A stretch of 64,000 bases of DNA, from assembly GCA_011523515.1 (NCBI GenBank), contig WTGO01000065.1, positions 1 through 64,000 on the forward strand, read 5' to 3'. This document shows positions 1-8,701 of the stretch, piece by piece (position 1 is the stretch's first letter; every line of letters starts with the position of its first letter). Below the pieces are notes generated by a model that was given only the letters and a program-made list of their open reading frames with translations, was not told where the DNA came from and ran no database searches. The translations under genes were made by a program, and so were the position numbers. This DNA is from Chloroflexota bacterium (GTDB taxonomy: Bacteria; Chloroflexota; Anaerolineae; Aggregatilineales; Phototrophicaceae).

Positions 1-2006
1 GCGGACATTTTCTCATATCTCAAGTTTACAACATATCGAAATTTCACCACTCCCCAATTGGCGTAATACTTGTCAATAAAAGTGAAGATGCCATAATGCG
101 AATAGCGCTCGATTTCCGCCAGGATTTCCGCGCGGGCGTTGAAGTACCTGTTGTAGGTATCATCCAGCTCCTTGCTAGGCTCGTGGGCGATATCATCATC
201 GTATTCGGCTTCCATGCGCTGCAACTCAAACGCGTCTTTATCCAGGCTGTATACATAGGTCACAAGTCTTCTAATACGCGCCGAGTCCACGTTGAACTTG
301 ACCAGCGCGCCTTCTTCGAGCAGCGAGTTGACGCGGTCGATTATCCCGCGCGCCCGCGCCTTGTCATGCGCTCTCTGGATGCCGCTGTCGTAGTCCGGCT
401 TGCCATCGGGCGTCGGCGTGTATGCCGAGAGCTTTTCGGGGTCTCGCCGCGCCCCGCCGAAGGCGTAGTATGCCTCCACGACAACGACCTCCCGAATAAG
501 CGGGATGAAGGCGGCTGAGAAGCCCCAGATGACGGCGATGCCGATGCGGTCATTAATGAAGAAGCCGGGTAATCTGCCCAGCTTGGCAGCGTTGGCCGCG
601 ACCGCAGCGCCGCCGACGTAACCTCCGCCTTGCGCCAGAAGCAGAATGATCGCCAGCAGCAGCGCGGCGATAGACAAGATGCCTTGACCATCGGTGCCGC
701 GCAGAGCGCCTTCAATGGCGCGGGCGATGGCGATGTCGTTGGCGATCGCGCCAACCGCGTCTTCACGGTTATGATCCCCTAGTGCAACGCCGTGCTCAGT
801 AGAATTCTGCTGCGTGTGAAGTTGCCGCTCGGCGTAGATTCGCTCCGCTTTGGCGGCGTCCATATCCGCCACGATGACGTCCGCCGGCTCGACGCCGCGA
901 CCGCAGGTCTGCGCGGCCACGATTTCATATTCGATCAGCAGTGTACTGTAGCCTTCCGTGGACGGAATGTTCCATAACTTGGCCGCCGCCAGCTGCAGTA
1001 CGCCGGTTCCAATCAGAAATACGGCGGCCAGCGTTAGTGCGGTGTTGATCACCTTCCATTTCGGACGCGTCGCGTGCTTGCCACTCGCGGGAATCACCTC
1101 ATAACCGGAAAAGCCAAGCATAGTGCTGCTCATCGAGCGGAAGAAAAATTGGAAAAATAGCACTGATCCGATGGCCGGCGCATCGCTGGCCGCGCGGATT
1201 TCATGCTTCACAACCTGCGCTTCTTCGAGGCGGTGAACGATTCCGCTGGTCAAAAATCCCCATTCTGGATTGGCAAGCGCCCAGTGACAGGGCAAGCAAT
1301 GTGAAAATCGTAAAGGCGCCGCCGCCCAGCAAGAACAAGGGCACAGCGCGCCGAGGTCCGACCGCGACCAGAACCGCCATGATAAAGAAAGCGAAGCACT
1401 CGGCTAGCAAAATACGGTAAGGCACAAATTCGGGAAAAAGCAGCATCATGACGTCAGCGGCTGAGATTGAACTGATGATGATCGTTAGGACAGCGTCGAC
1501 GAAAAATAGACTGGTGCCGACCCAGGATAACCAGCGCAATTTTGGCGGACCGATCGCTTCAACCAGGGGCCCGCTGCCACCGGCCGCGGGTCGGATGTAA
1601 GCGCCCGCTTTGTAGGCTGGGACAATGCCCAGGAAGAGCATGGCCGACAGCAATACTAAAGGCCAGAATCGCGATGTCGTGGTGGCTGCTGGCGCCCGTG
1701 AATGGCGAGCAAAGTCTGGTAGGCGGCTACGCTGAAGGCATCGGCGGCGATCTCGAAAATCAGCGCCAGTACACCCAGACCAGTCCCGCCCAGCAGCAGC
1801 CCTTCAACCATGAGCCGCGGCAGCTTGCGGGATGCCTCTCGGTTTTCAGCCGGATCGATATAACTGCGCAATACTATTCCGGGCGCCTCGAACTTGGATC
1901 GACTAGACAACCCGCTCAGCGTAGCATAGTCAGGATTTACTTTACAAGGAAAATCGCTCAATCTCGCGTGTTTGCGGCGTCGTTTATCGCGCATTGCAGC
2001 GGCCAT
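1..2006 (-). pseudogene. APC-family amino acid permease, frameshifted twice and cut by the window start
   Basis: Read on the minus strand, one permease is spread over three frames. The N-terminal part (about 1656-2006) has hydrophobic segments and ends in an early stop. A middle part (about 1290-1660) has several membrane helices. A third part is open from about 1290 to base 1 and contains LGFSGYEVIP, typical of APC transporters, more helices and then a charged soluble tail (for example PDGKPDYDSGIQRAHDKA) that continues beyond the window. Joining the three frames gives a continuous permease-like protein. The junctions lie near 1650-1680 and near 1280-1300, and each needs a single-base indel. 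The break could be true decay or sequencing error. Substrate cannot be told. The extended charged tail is unusual for an APC permease. Confidence 0.65.
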
Positions 2007-2046
2007 CTGATGACGCTAAAATCGGTCTTGTGGACCAGTCCTCGGA

Positions 2047-2910
2047 ATGGGCAATATGCCGAACAAGATGCACCACGAAACCAATCGCTTGTCATGGAAC
2101 GAAGGGACAAAGGCGCATAACAGCCACAAAGGCGACCAGGCGGCATTCTTTCGCGCCGGCGGCGATACGCTGTTCCGCGAGGAGCGCAACCTGCTCGGCG
2201 AAATTGCTGGCAAGACCCTGCTCCACCTGCAGTGTAATTGCGGGCAGGACACGCTCAGCATTGCCCAGCACCTTGGCGCAGTTGTGACCGGCGTTGACAT
2301 CAGCGATGAAGCGATAAGATTCGCCCGCGACCTTTCTGTTCAATGTGAGATTCCGGCGCGTTTTGTGCGTGCGGACATATATGACTACTTTGAGACCAGC
2401 CTGCGCCAATTTGAGGTCGTGTTTTCGTCCTATGGAGTGATTTGCTGGCTGTCCGACTTGAGTGCGTGGGGGCGTGGCATCGCCAGCTGCTTGCGGCCTG
2501 GCGGACGCTTTGTTTTGGTGGACTTTCATCCAGCATTCGCCATGTTTGACGATGCGTGGCGGTTGCGATTCGATTATATGGGTGGCGGCTACGTTGAATT
2601 CGAGTCCGGCATCGGTGATTATGTGGCGCTGACCGGCGCAACGGCCGAGATCGACATGCTCGAGGCCGGCGCTCGCGATTTTCGCAATCCCTTTCCCGGC
2701 GTCGAATATCAGTGGGGCATCGCCGAAGTGGTCATGGCGCTGGTTGACGCAGGCCTGCAACTGACGCATTTGCGGGAATATGCCTATTGCAACGGATTCC
2801 GGCCATTCCCCGATATGACGGATTTTGGCGGCCGCCGCTACGGCGCCTCGCCGCACTTGCCCGCCAACATCCCGCTGATGTTTAGCTTGGTCGCTGAGCT
2901 GCCCGAGTGA
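2047..2910 (+). CDS. Class I SAM-dependent methyltransferase
   Basis: The 287-residue protein has a Rossmann methyltransferase core. Motif I is LHLQCNCGQDTLSIA (around residues 59-73), followed by VTGVDISDEAI for the second strand and acidic loop, and CLRPGGRFVLVDFHP for the later strand. This matches a bacterial family of small-molecule methyltransferases whose substrates are mostly unknown. The first ATG lies 9 bases before another ATG, and no strong ribosome site separates them, so the exact start is uncertain. Its stop overlaps the start of the next gene by four bases (GTGA), implying translational coupling with the membrane SGNH protein. It is not a nucleic-acid methylase by any motif I can see. 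Confidence 0.85.
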   Translation: MGNMPNKMHHETNRLSWNEGTKAHNSHKGDQAAFFRAGGDTLFREERNLLGEIAGKTLLHLQCNCGQDTLSIAQHLGAVVTGVDISDEAIRFARDLSVQCEIPARFVRADIYDYFETSLRQFEVVFSSYGVICWLSDLSAWGRGIASCLRPGGRFVLVDFHPAFAMFDDAWRLRFDYMGGGYVEFESGIGDYVALTGATAEIDMLEAGARDFRNPFPGVEYQWGIAEVVMALVDAGLQLTHLREYAYCNGFRPFPDMTDFGGRRYGASPHLPANIPLMFSLVAELPE

Positions 2911-4478
2911 ACGTCCCGTCGTCCGAATCGTCATACGATGCGGTGGAAACCTTGGCGCGCAGTCTCTTTGGTTTCGCGCTCGCCGCCTGGCTTCCGCTTG
3001 CAGTAGTCTGGGTATCGCTGCTTCTGGCCCCGGCGCCTCCCCTTGAGTCCTATGCGCAGCTTCAGCGTTCGATTGTAAGCGGTACAGGCATTTTGACGCT
3101 GCTTTTGCTGGCGCTGGCGGTCTGGGCCTACCGTCTGGACGCGCCTGAATCCAGGCGAGTGGCGCGATATCTTTGCACGCTGTTCGGCAGTCTTTGGCTT
3201 GCGCTGGCGCTAATTCTTCTCGCAATCGAAGCCAATTTGTTCGCGCTGATTATTTCGCCGAATATCGCGCCATCCATTACCGGCCCAGGGCGATTTCTCT
3301 TGCTCTGTTGGTCAATTGTCTTTGGCGGCATGTTACTGATCGTGCACTGGCGCAAGCTGCGCAATCTTTATCATCGAAGTCGCGGTTTCCTCGCGATTGC
3401 CAGCACAGCTTTATTCGTCGTGATTTCATTGGTAATTCTTCTCGCGGTGACAAACCGTCTCATCGATCAATACGGCCTGGCTGACAAATTGCGGGGCCGC
3501 CTGGATTACCGCCCGCTTCGATTCATTGATGATGGCGCGGCGCCGCCCGCCGGAGACTTCTGGGCAGAGCAAAGCCAGACAAGGGTGCGCTGGCTGCCAT
3601 TGAGCTACTGGGCGGTTGAGCCGTTTTCGGGCGATTACATCAACGTCAGCGAGCAAGGTCTGCGGCGTACGGTCTCAACCGACGGCATTGAAGGCTCGCC
3701 GCTTGTCTTATTCTTTGGCGGTTCAGCGATTTGGGGCGAGGGAGCGCGTGACGCCTATACCATTCCGTCGCAAGTGGCGCAGCTGTTGCAGGCGAACGAT
3801 ACTACAGCGCGAGTGCGAAACTATGGCCAGACGGGTTACGTCAGCGCTCAGGACCTGATCCTGTTTCAGGCGCAGCTGGCGCGCGGCAATGTACCCGAAC
3901 TAGCTGTATTCTATCAGGGCTTCAACGATGTATTTTCAGCGTACCTGCAGCGCGTTTCAGGCATTCCTTATCACGAGTTGCAGCGGGCAAGCGATTCGGA
4001 GGCGGGCAGGCTCCTGCGACAAGGCCAGCCGGTACTGCAATCGCCAATAAGCGGGCCAGAACAGTTGGACTGGAGCTTGATCGCTACGGACCGCGCCATG
4101 GCGGATGATATTGTCAACCGCTGGCTGGCGAACCGCCGGCTTATACGCGCTGCGGGCCGCGAATTCGGCGTGGACGTTCTGTTTGTCTGGCAGCCGACAC
4201 TTTTTTCAAAATCGCCATTAACTGAATACGAAACCCGAGTGCTGGCGGATAACGACCGAGATCTGCCTGGCTTTTCGAAACTGTATCGCGACGTGAACCG
4301 TCGATTGCGCGAAGACATGCTGGCTGAGGCTTGGGATGATGTCGTACTGCTTACCGACATTTTCAACGACCTCGGCGACGACATCTTCGTCGACAATGTG
4401 CACATCCATGAGCTTGGCAATCAGCAGATAGCGGACGAAATCTGGCGGTCGATCGCCGAACGTATTGGTGGCGACTAG
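2907..4478 (+). CDS. Membrane-anchored SGNH/GDSL-hydrolase-like protein
   Basis: The 523-residue protein starts with GTG, overlapping the upstream stop. About five hydrophobic helices fill residues 15-185, followed by a soluble domain. That domain has SGNH-type blocks: a catalytic-Ser block FGGSAIWGEG near residue 270, a block with GFNDVF near 342, and a C-terminal D-x-x-H block (DNVHIHELGNQQIADEIW) near residue 495. The layout resembles acyl- or acetyl-esterases acting on cell-surface polymers, but substrate is unknown. Coupling to the methyltransferase suggests a common modification pathway. The next gene converges on it with only 12 bases between. Confidence 0.75.
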   Translation: MNVPSSESSYDAVETLARSLFGFALAAWLPLAVVWVSLLLAPAPPLESYAQLQRSIVSGTGILTLLLLALAVWAYRLDAPESRRVARYLCTLFGSLWLALALILLAIEANLFALIISPNIAPSITGPGRFLLLCWSIVFGGMLLIVHWRKLRNLYHRSRGFLAIASTALFVVISLVILLAVTNRLIDQYGLADKLRGRLDYRPLRFIDDGAAPPAGDFWAEQSQTRVRWLPLSYWAVEPFSGDYINVSEQGLRRTVSTDGIEGSPLVLFFGGSAIWGEGARDAYTIPSQVAQLLQANDTTARVRNYGQTGYVSAQDLILFQAQLARGNVPELAVFYQGFNDVFSAYLQRVSGIPYHELQRASDSEAGRLLRQGQPVLQSPISGPEQLDWSLIATDRAMADDIVNRWLANRRLIRAAGREFGVDVLFVWQPTLFSKSPLTEYETRVLADNDRDLPGFSKLYRDVNRRLREDMLAEAWDDVVLLTDIFNDLGDDIFVDNVHIHELGNQQIADEIWRSIAERIGGD

Positions 4479-4490
4479 CCGTTTGGCAGA

Positions 4491-6974
4491 TTAACGCGTT
4501 ATTGTATCTTCGTCGATCGCCTCTAAGAGCTGTGTCGCTTCGGCCTTCATCTCGTCGTTGAGCGCGAAGTCGCGACTGAAATAAGTCGATTCGGGAAAGC
4601 GGTAATTCCAGGCGCGATAGAAATCCGCGCGCTGAACATCGCGGCTGAGATTGCAGTCAAAACGTAGCAGGTAGCCGTTGGCAAAGCGACCGTCATTCCC
4701 ATGCTGAATATGCGACAGTCCCCAAGTGACGCCCCGTCCATCGCCGCCGTCCGCGAATGCGTCCGGCACGTAGGGTCCCGCAGCCACCGGCGGTACAGTG
4801 ACTTTTCCGACTACTTCAAAGTTTAAGCCGTCCGGCGCGAACTGCACCGTGTTCTTCTCCGGCCCCTCGACGCTGGTGATGGCGACAATGCCTTCGCGAT
4901 AGGGGTACAGGAAGGTCTCGTGGCCGCTGTTGGTCACTGGGTTCAGCGGCGACTTTACGAAAGGGCCGCGCGGGTCGTCCGCGACCGCCACGCCCCAGCC
5001 GACGCCGAGATCGTGGCGATACGTCCGGCCGAATTGCACACCCTTGAAATAAAGCCAGATCTGGCCGCGATACACCAGCACGTAGGGGTCATGCAGCTTA
5101 TGCGAATCCCACTCGCCATAGTTGGCGATGGCATCGGCATCGTCTTCCTCGCCGACAAATTCACCGCCGCGTCCCGGCCGCAAGATGGGTTCGTCCAGCT
5201 TGGTCCAGGGCCCATCGGGAGCGTCTGCCCAAGCTATGCCAATTTGATGAATCGACCGATGCCTCCATACACCCTGAATTACCTGATAGTACAGATAGTA
5301 GGTGCCATCGAGCTCCAAGATATCGGGTGTGAACACGGCGCGGTCGTCGAATGCGCCTGCCGCGCCACGGCGGACGGCCGCTCCCTGTTCTTGCCAGTGA
5401 AAGCCATCCCGCGAGGTGGCGTACCAGATGTCGGCCATATCCCAATCCCAGGCCGGACGCGTTTCGCTGGCCTGCGCGATTCCCCGCCAGGTCAAGTCGG
5501 TTTGCCGTCGCGAATACCATACGTAGTAGCTGTCGCCGACCTTGATTACTTTGGAGGGATCGCGCCGAGTGACACCGGCTTCTTTGCCGATACCGCTAAC
5601 CGTTGAGTAGCGGAATGCCGAGAAGAAGTTGCTGCCCTGATCCTTGTAGACCCCGAAATTGTCGTAAACTCGCTCCATGGCTCGGCTGATTGGCCCGGCA
5701 GGTCGCGCTTCCGCCGGCCGCTCAGGCTCATTCTTGTAGGTCAGTTCCTGCGAGTTTCGCGCGTTCAGCGCAAGATCGGGAGAGAAATACACATCTTCCG
5801 GATAGCGAATATTGGTCCCGCGAAAGCCCGGCCGCTCAAGGCCACGTCTGAGGTTGCAGTCGAAGCGCACGATGTACGAGTTGCCGCTCTTCATTTCCTC
5901 CGTGGCGATATGAGACAGACCCCAGGTAATGCCCTTGCCTGCGTGCGTATTGCTGTACGAGTCGGGTGCGAAGGGGCCGGCGGCCAACGGCGGCAGCGTC
6001 ACGTGAGCGACCACATCAAAGTTTAGCCCGTCGGCGGCGTATTGAATCGTATCTTTCTCGGGTCCGTCATGTCCGCAGATCGCAAGTACGCCTTCGCCAT
6101 AAGGAAACAGGCAGGTCTCGTGTCCACTGTTGGTAACGGGATTTAGCGGTGATTTTATGAACGGGCCTTCGGGTCGGTCAGCAATGGCCACGCCCCAGCC
6201 GATGCCGCGGGCGTATCGCGTCGTCCAGCCCATCGGCTGGCCTTTGTAGTAGAGCCAATACTTGCCGTCGCGGACCAGGATGAAAGGGTCGTGAACTTTG
6301 TGGCTGTCCCAGTCGCCGTAGCGCGTGACGTCGTCCGAATCGTCATCGCCCAGCCATTCGCCCGGTCTGCCCGGCCGCAATACCGGCGCTTCAGCGCGCT
6401 GCCAGGGCCCCTGCGGCGAAGTCGCCCAGGACATGCCGATTGCGTTGCGCGTTCGTGTCGTGTAGGGGTAATCGACCGCCTGGTAATACAGGTAGAACTT
6501 GCCCTCTGTCATCAGCACATCGGGCGTAAACACCGAGCGGCCATCGTAAGCGTCCTTGGGCCCGCGCTTTACAGCGGCGCCTTGTTCGACCCAGTTGAAG
6601 CCGTCTTCGGAAGTCGCGTACCAGATTTCCGCTAGATCCCAGTCGAAGACCGGCGTATCCCAGGTCTGCTCCCGCTGCGGCGGTTTATTGTTATGGTCGC
6701 GGTCATTGGCGGTCTTGCGCCTTGTATACCAAACATAGTACATGCCTTCGATGCGCAGCACAGTTGTTGGATCGCGCCTGGTTACACCCGCTTCCTTGCC
6801 AATGCCGGTCACGCGACTGTATTTGAACGTGGTATAGAAGTCGCTGGTCGAATCTTGATAACGCCCCCATTTGTCGTAAAGGCGATGCGATGCCGCGCTC
6901 AGCGGACGATCGAGCGGTTTATCCGGCGTCGGTTCGCCCGGCAAGCGTGGCTTTTCGTGGTCAGCGGAATTCAT
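4491..6974 (-). CDS. Tandem two-domain GH117-like glycoside hydrolase
   Basis: The 827-residue protein is two homologous five-bladed-propeller-type hydrolase domains joined end to end. Domain 1 begins with SAASHR (residues 26-31) and domain 2 with SRAMER (near residue 428), both fitting the SxAxxR motif known from the N-terminal helical swap of GH117 enzymes. Each domain has TRRDP (putative base Asp), a central HDP, and NSGHET (a His-Glu pair). GH117 enzymes remove 3,6-anhydro-L-galactose from neoagaro-oligosaccharides using Asp, Asp and a His/Glu pair. No signal peptide is visible, so it should be cytoplasmic. It follows the GMC oxidoreductase gene after 3 bases, as the second gene of that operon. 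GH43 is the related alternative family. A two-domain form is unusual. Confidence 0.75.
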   Translation of the reverse strand: MNSADHEKPRLPGEPTPDKPLDRPLSAASHRLYDKWGRYQDSTSDFYTTFKYSRVTGIGKEAGVTRRDPTTVLRIEGMYYVWYTRRKTANDRDHNNKPPQREQTWDTPVFDWDLAEIWYATSEDGFNWVEQGAAVKRGPKDAYDGRSVFTPDVLMTEGKFYLYYQAVDYPYTTRTRNAIGMSWATSPQGPWQRAEAPVLRPGRPGEWLGDDDSDDVTRYGDWDSHKVHDPFILVRDGKYWLYYKGQPMGWTTRYARGIGWGVAIADRPEGPFIKSPLNPVTNSGHETCLFPYGEGVLAICGHDGPEKDTIQYAADGLNFDVVAHVTLPPLAAGPFAPDSYSNTHAGKGITWGLSHIATEEMKSGNSYIVRFDCNLRRGLERPGFRGTNIRYPEDVYFSPDLALNARNSQELTYKNEPERPAEARPAGPISRAMERVYDNFGVYKDQGSNFFSAFRYSTVSGIGKEAGVTRRDPSKVIKVGDSYYVWYSRRQTDLTWRGIAQASETRPAWDWDMADIWYATSRDGFHWQEQGAAVRRGAAGAFDDRAVFTPDILELDGTYYLYYQVIQGVWRHRSIHQIGIAWADAPDGPWTKLDEPILRPGRGGEFVGEEDDADAIANYGEWDSHKLHDPYVLVYRGQIWLYFKGVQFGRTYRHDLGVGWGVAVADDPRGPFVKSPLNPVTNSGHETFLYPYREGIVAITSVEGPEKNTVQFAPDGLNFEVVGKVTVPPVAAGPYVPDAFADGGDGRGVTWGLSHIQHGNDGRFANGYLLRFDCNLSRDVQRADFYRAWNYRFPESTYFSRDFALNDEMKAEATQLLEAIDEDTITR

Positions 6975-6977
6975 TGG

Positions 6978-8552
6978 TCAGGTCTCTTCCTTAATCATCG
7001 CGGCGGCCTTTTCTCCGATCATGATACAAGGCGCGTTGGTATTGGCATTGATGATCCGCGGCATTATGGACGCGTCGGCAACTCGCAGCCCGCGTATTCC
7101 ATGCACGCGCAGCCGGCTATCCGCAACCGCCAGCACATCGTTGCCCATCTTGCAGCTGCCCGCCGGATGGTAGATTGTCGTGGCGAATTCGCGGATATAG
7201 TTTATCAGGTCATCGTCCGAGGTCACGTGGGCGCCCGGCAGAAACTCGGCGCCGCGATAGCTATTGAAGGCGCTGGCTGCGACGATCTCGCGGCCTATTC
7301 TGACGCCGGCCAACAGGACTTGCACATCGTGGTCGTGGCTCAAGCAGCCGAAGTCGATGAGAGGCGGCGCCAGCGGGTCCTTGGATTGCAAGCGCAGCTG
7401 TCCCTTGCTCTTGGCGCCGACCAATCCGGCAAGTACAGTGAAGCCGTGCCCGGCAGGCGTCTCGAAGCCATGACGGATGAACCAATCCGGGCCGAAGTGA
7501 TATTGCAGTTCTGGAGCTGGCGAATCCGCACTGAGCTTGACGAAGCCGCCAGACTCACCGAGATTCGAGGTCAGCAATCCCATCTTGCTCAGCTCATATT
7601 GCTGCGCTTGTTCCGGCGAATCTTTGCCAACCAGGCTGATCGACGCCAAACAGTGGTAGGCGACGGGCACCTGCATATGGTCGGTCAAGTTCTGGCCCAC
7701 GCCGGGCAAATCGGCGATCAAAGGAATCTCAAGCTCCGCCAAATGCTCCGCCGGCCCGATGCCAGATTGCAGCAGCAATTGCGGCGAGTTGATCGCGCCG
7801 CCGCACAGGATCACCTCGCGGCCGGCGCGAGCTGTTTTCTCTTCGCCCTCATGCCGATACTCCACGCCGACGCAGCGGTCGCGCTCGAAAAGAAGGCGTG
7901 TGGCCTGCGCAAAGGGCAGGGCGGTGAAATTGTCGCGTTTCAAGGCCGGATGCAGATAGCCGACCGCGCTGCTGTGTCTTTGACCCCGCCTCTGTGTGAC
8001 TTGATACAGTCCGAAGCCTTCTTGCGCGCCGTCATTAAAATCGGCATTGTAGCTGTAGCCGACTTCCAGCGCGGCATCGACAAAGGCCTGGCTCAAGGGA
8101 TTGGGATCTTGTGGATCGGCCACGTTGATCGGTCCGCCAACGCCATGATGGGCCGATTCGCCGCGTTCCTGATGCTGCATTTTGCGGAAATATGGCAGAA
8201 CGTCTGCGTAGCTCCAGCCTGCATTGCCCTGCGCCGCCCAGCGATCATAGTCGGACGGGTGGCCGCGCTGGTAGACCATGGCATTCATCGAGCTGGTTCC
8301 GCCGTACACTTTGCCGCGCGGGACATATTCGCGCCGATTATTGAGGCCCGGTTGCGGCACGGTCTCATAATCCCAGTCGACTTCGCTATGAAATAGATCC
8401 GAGAAGCGAGCCGGAATGTGAATGTTGGGGGCGCTGTCGGGGCCGCCCGCTTCCAGCAGCAGCACCGTATGGCGCTTGTCTTCACTCAGACGGTACGCTA
8501 CGGCCGCGCCGGCGGAGCCCGCTCCAATGACGATGTAGTCGGCTACGATCAT
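6978..8552 (-). CDS. GMC-family FAD oxidoreductase (choline/alcohol dehydrogenase-like)
   Basis: The 524-residue protein begins with the FAD-binding IVIGAGSAGAAVAYRLSE and continues with GMC signatures: YVPRGKVYGGTSSMNAMVYQRG, CGGAINSPQLLLQSGIGP and, near the end, HPAGSCKMG with the active-site His. An ATG 41 codons inside the longest frame is preferred, because the FAD motif begins 4 residues later and AGG lies upstream. Members oxidise alcohols or sugars to aldehydes, ketones or lactones. It is the first gene of an operon with the tandem GH117-like gene and is transcribed away from another GH117-like gene, with an operator-like repeat between them. This makes a sugar or sugar-derived alcohol the likely substrate. 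The exact substrate is not readable from sequence. Confidence 0.88.
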   Translation of the reverse strand: MIVADYIVIGAGSAGAAVAYRLSEDKRHTVLLLEAGGPDSAPNIHIPARFSDLFHSEVDWDYETVPQPGLNNRREYVPRGKVYGGTSSMNAMVYQRGHPSDYDRWAAQGNAGWSYADVLPYFRKMQHQERGESAHHGVGGPINVADPQDPNPLSQAFVDAALEVGYSYNADFNDGAQEGFGLYQVTQRRGQRHSSAVGYLHPALKRDNFTALPFAQATRLLFERDRCVGVEYRHEGEEKTARAGREVILCGGAINSPQLLLQSGIGPAEHLAELEIPLIADLPGVGQNLTDHMQVPVAYHCLASISLVGKDSPEQAQQYELSKMGLLTSNLGESGGFVKLSADSPAPELQYHFGPDWFIRHGFETPAGHGFTVLAGLVGAKSKGQLRLQSKDPLAPPLIDFGCLSHDHDVQVLLAGVRIGREIVAASAFNSYRGAEFLPGAHVTSDDDLINYIREFATTIYHPAGSCKMGNDVLAVADSRLRVHGIRGLRVADASIMPRIINANTNAPCIMIGEKAAAMIKEET

Positions 8553-8615
8553 GCCTTGACCTGATGCGCGCGAATTAACGCGGATGCGCCGCGACAAGTT
8601 GACGCGCATATGTCG

Positions 8616-8640
8616 ATTGTCTACAATTTGCGGATTGTAC
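8616..8640. promoter_or_regulatory. Operator-like inverted repeat between divergent genes
   Basis: ATTGTCTACAAT (8616-8627) is an inverted repeat ATTGT-NN-ACAAT. A second half-site, ATTGTAC, begins 18 bases after the first at 8634. It lies between the GMC gene and a GH117-like gene. The same word occurs at 16027 and close variants at 14759 and 28648. The shape fits the T-x-G-T/A-C-x-A type sites of GntR/FCD regulators, one of which is encoded nearby at 11811-12419. Confidence 0.65.
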
Positions 8641-8701
8641 TTTGCCTCGGCTCTGCGGGCAATTTTGAGAATCATTTTGCGAGCCTAATGACGGAGGAAT
8701 A

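Noticed and set aside
2092-3225. Minus-strand frame of 377 codons
   Set aside because: Antisense to the methyltransferase and the SGNH-like gene. No motif.
6693-8396. Long plus-strand frame of 567 codons
   Set aside because: It is antisense to the GMC oxidoreductase and tandem hydrolase genes, whose motifs are clear. It has no domain of its own.
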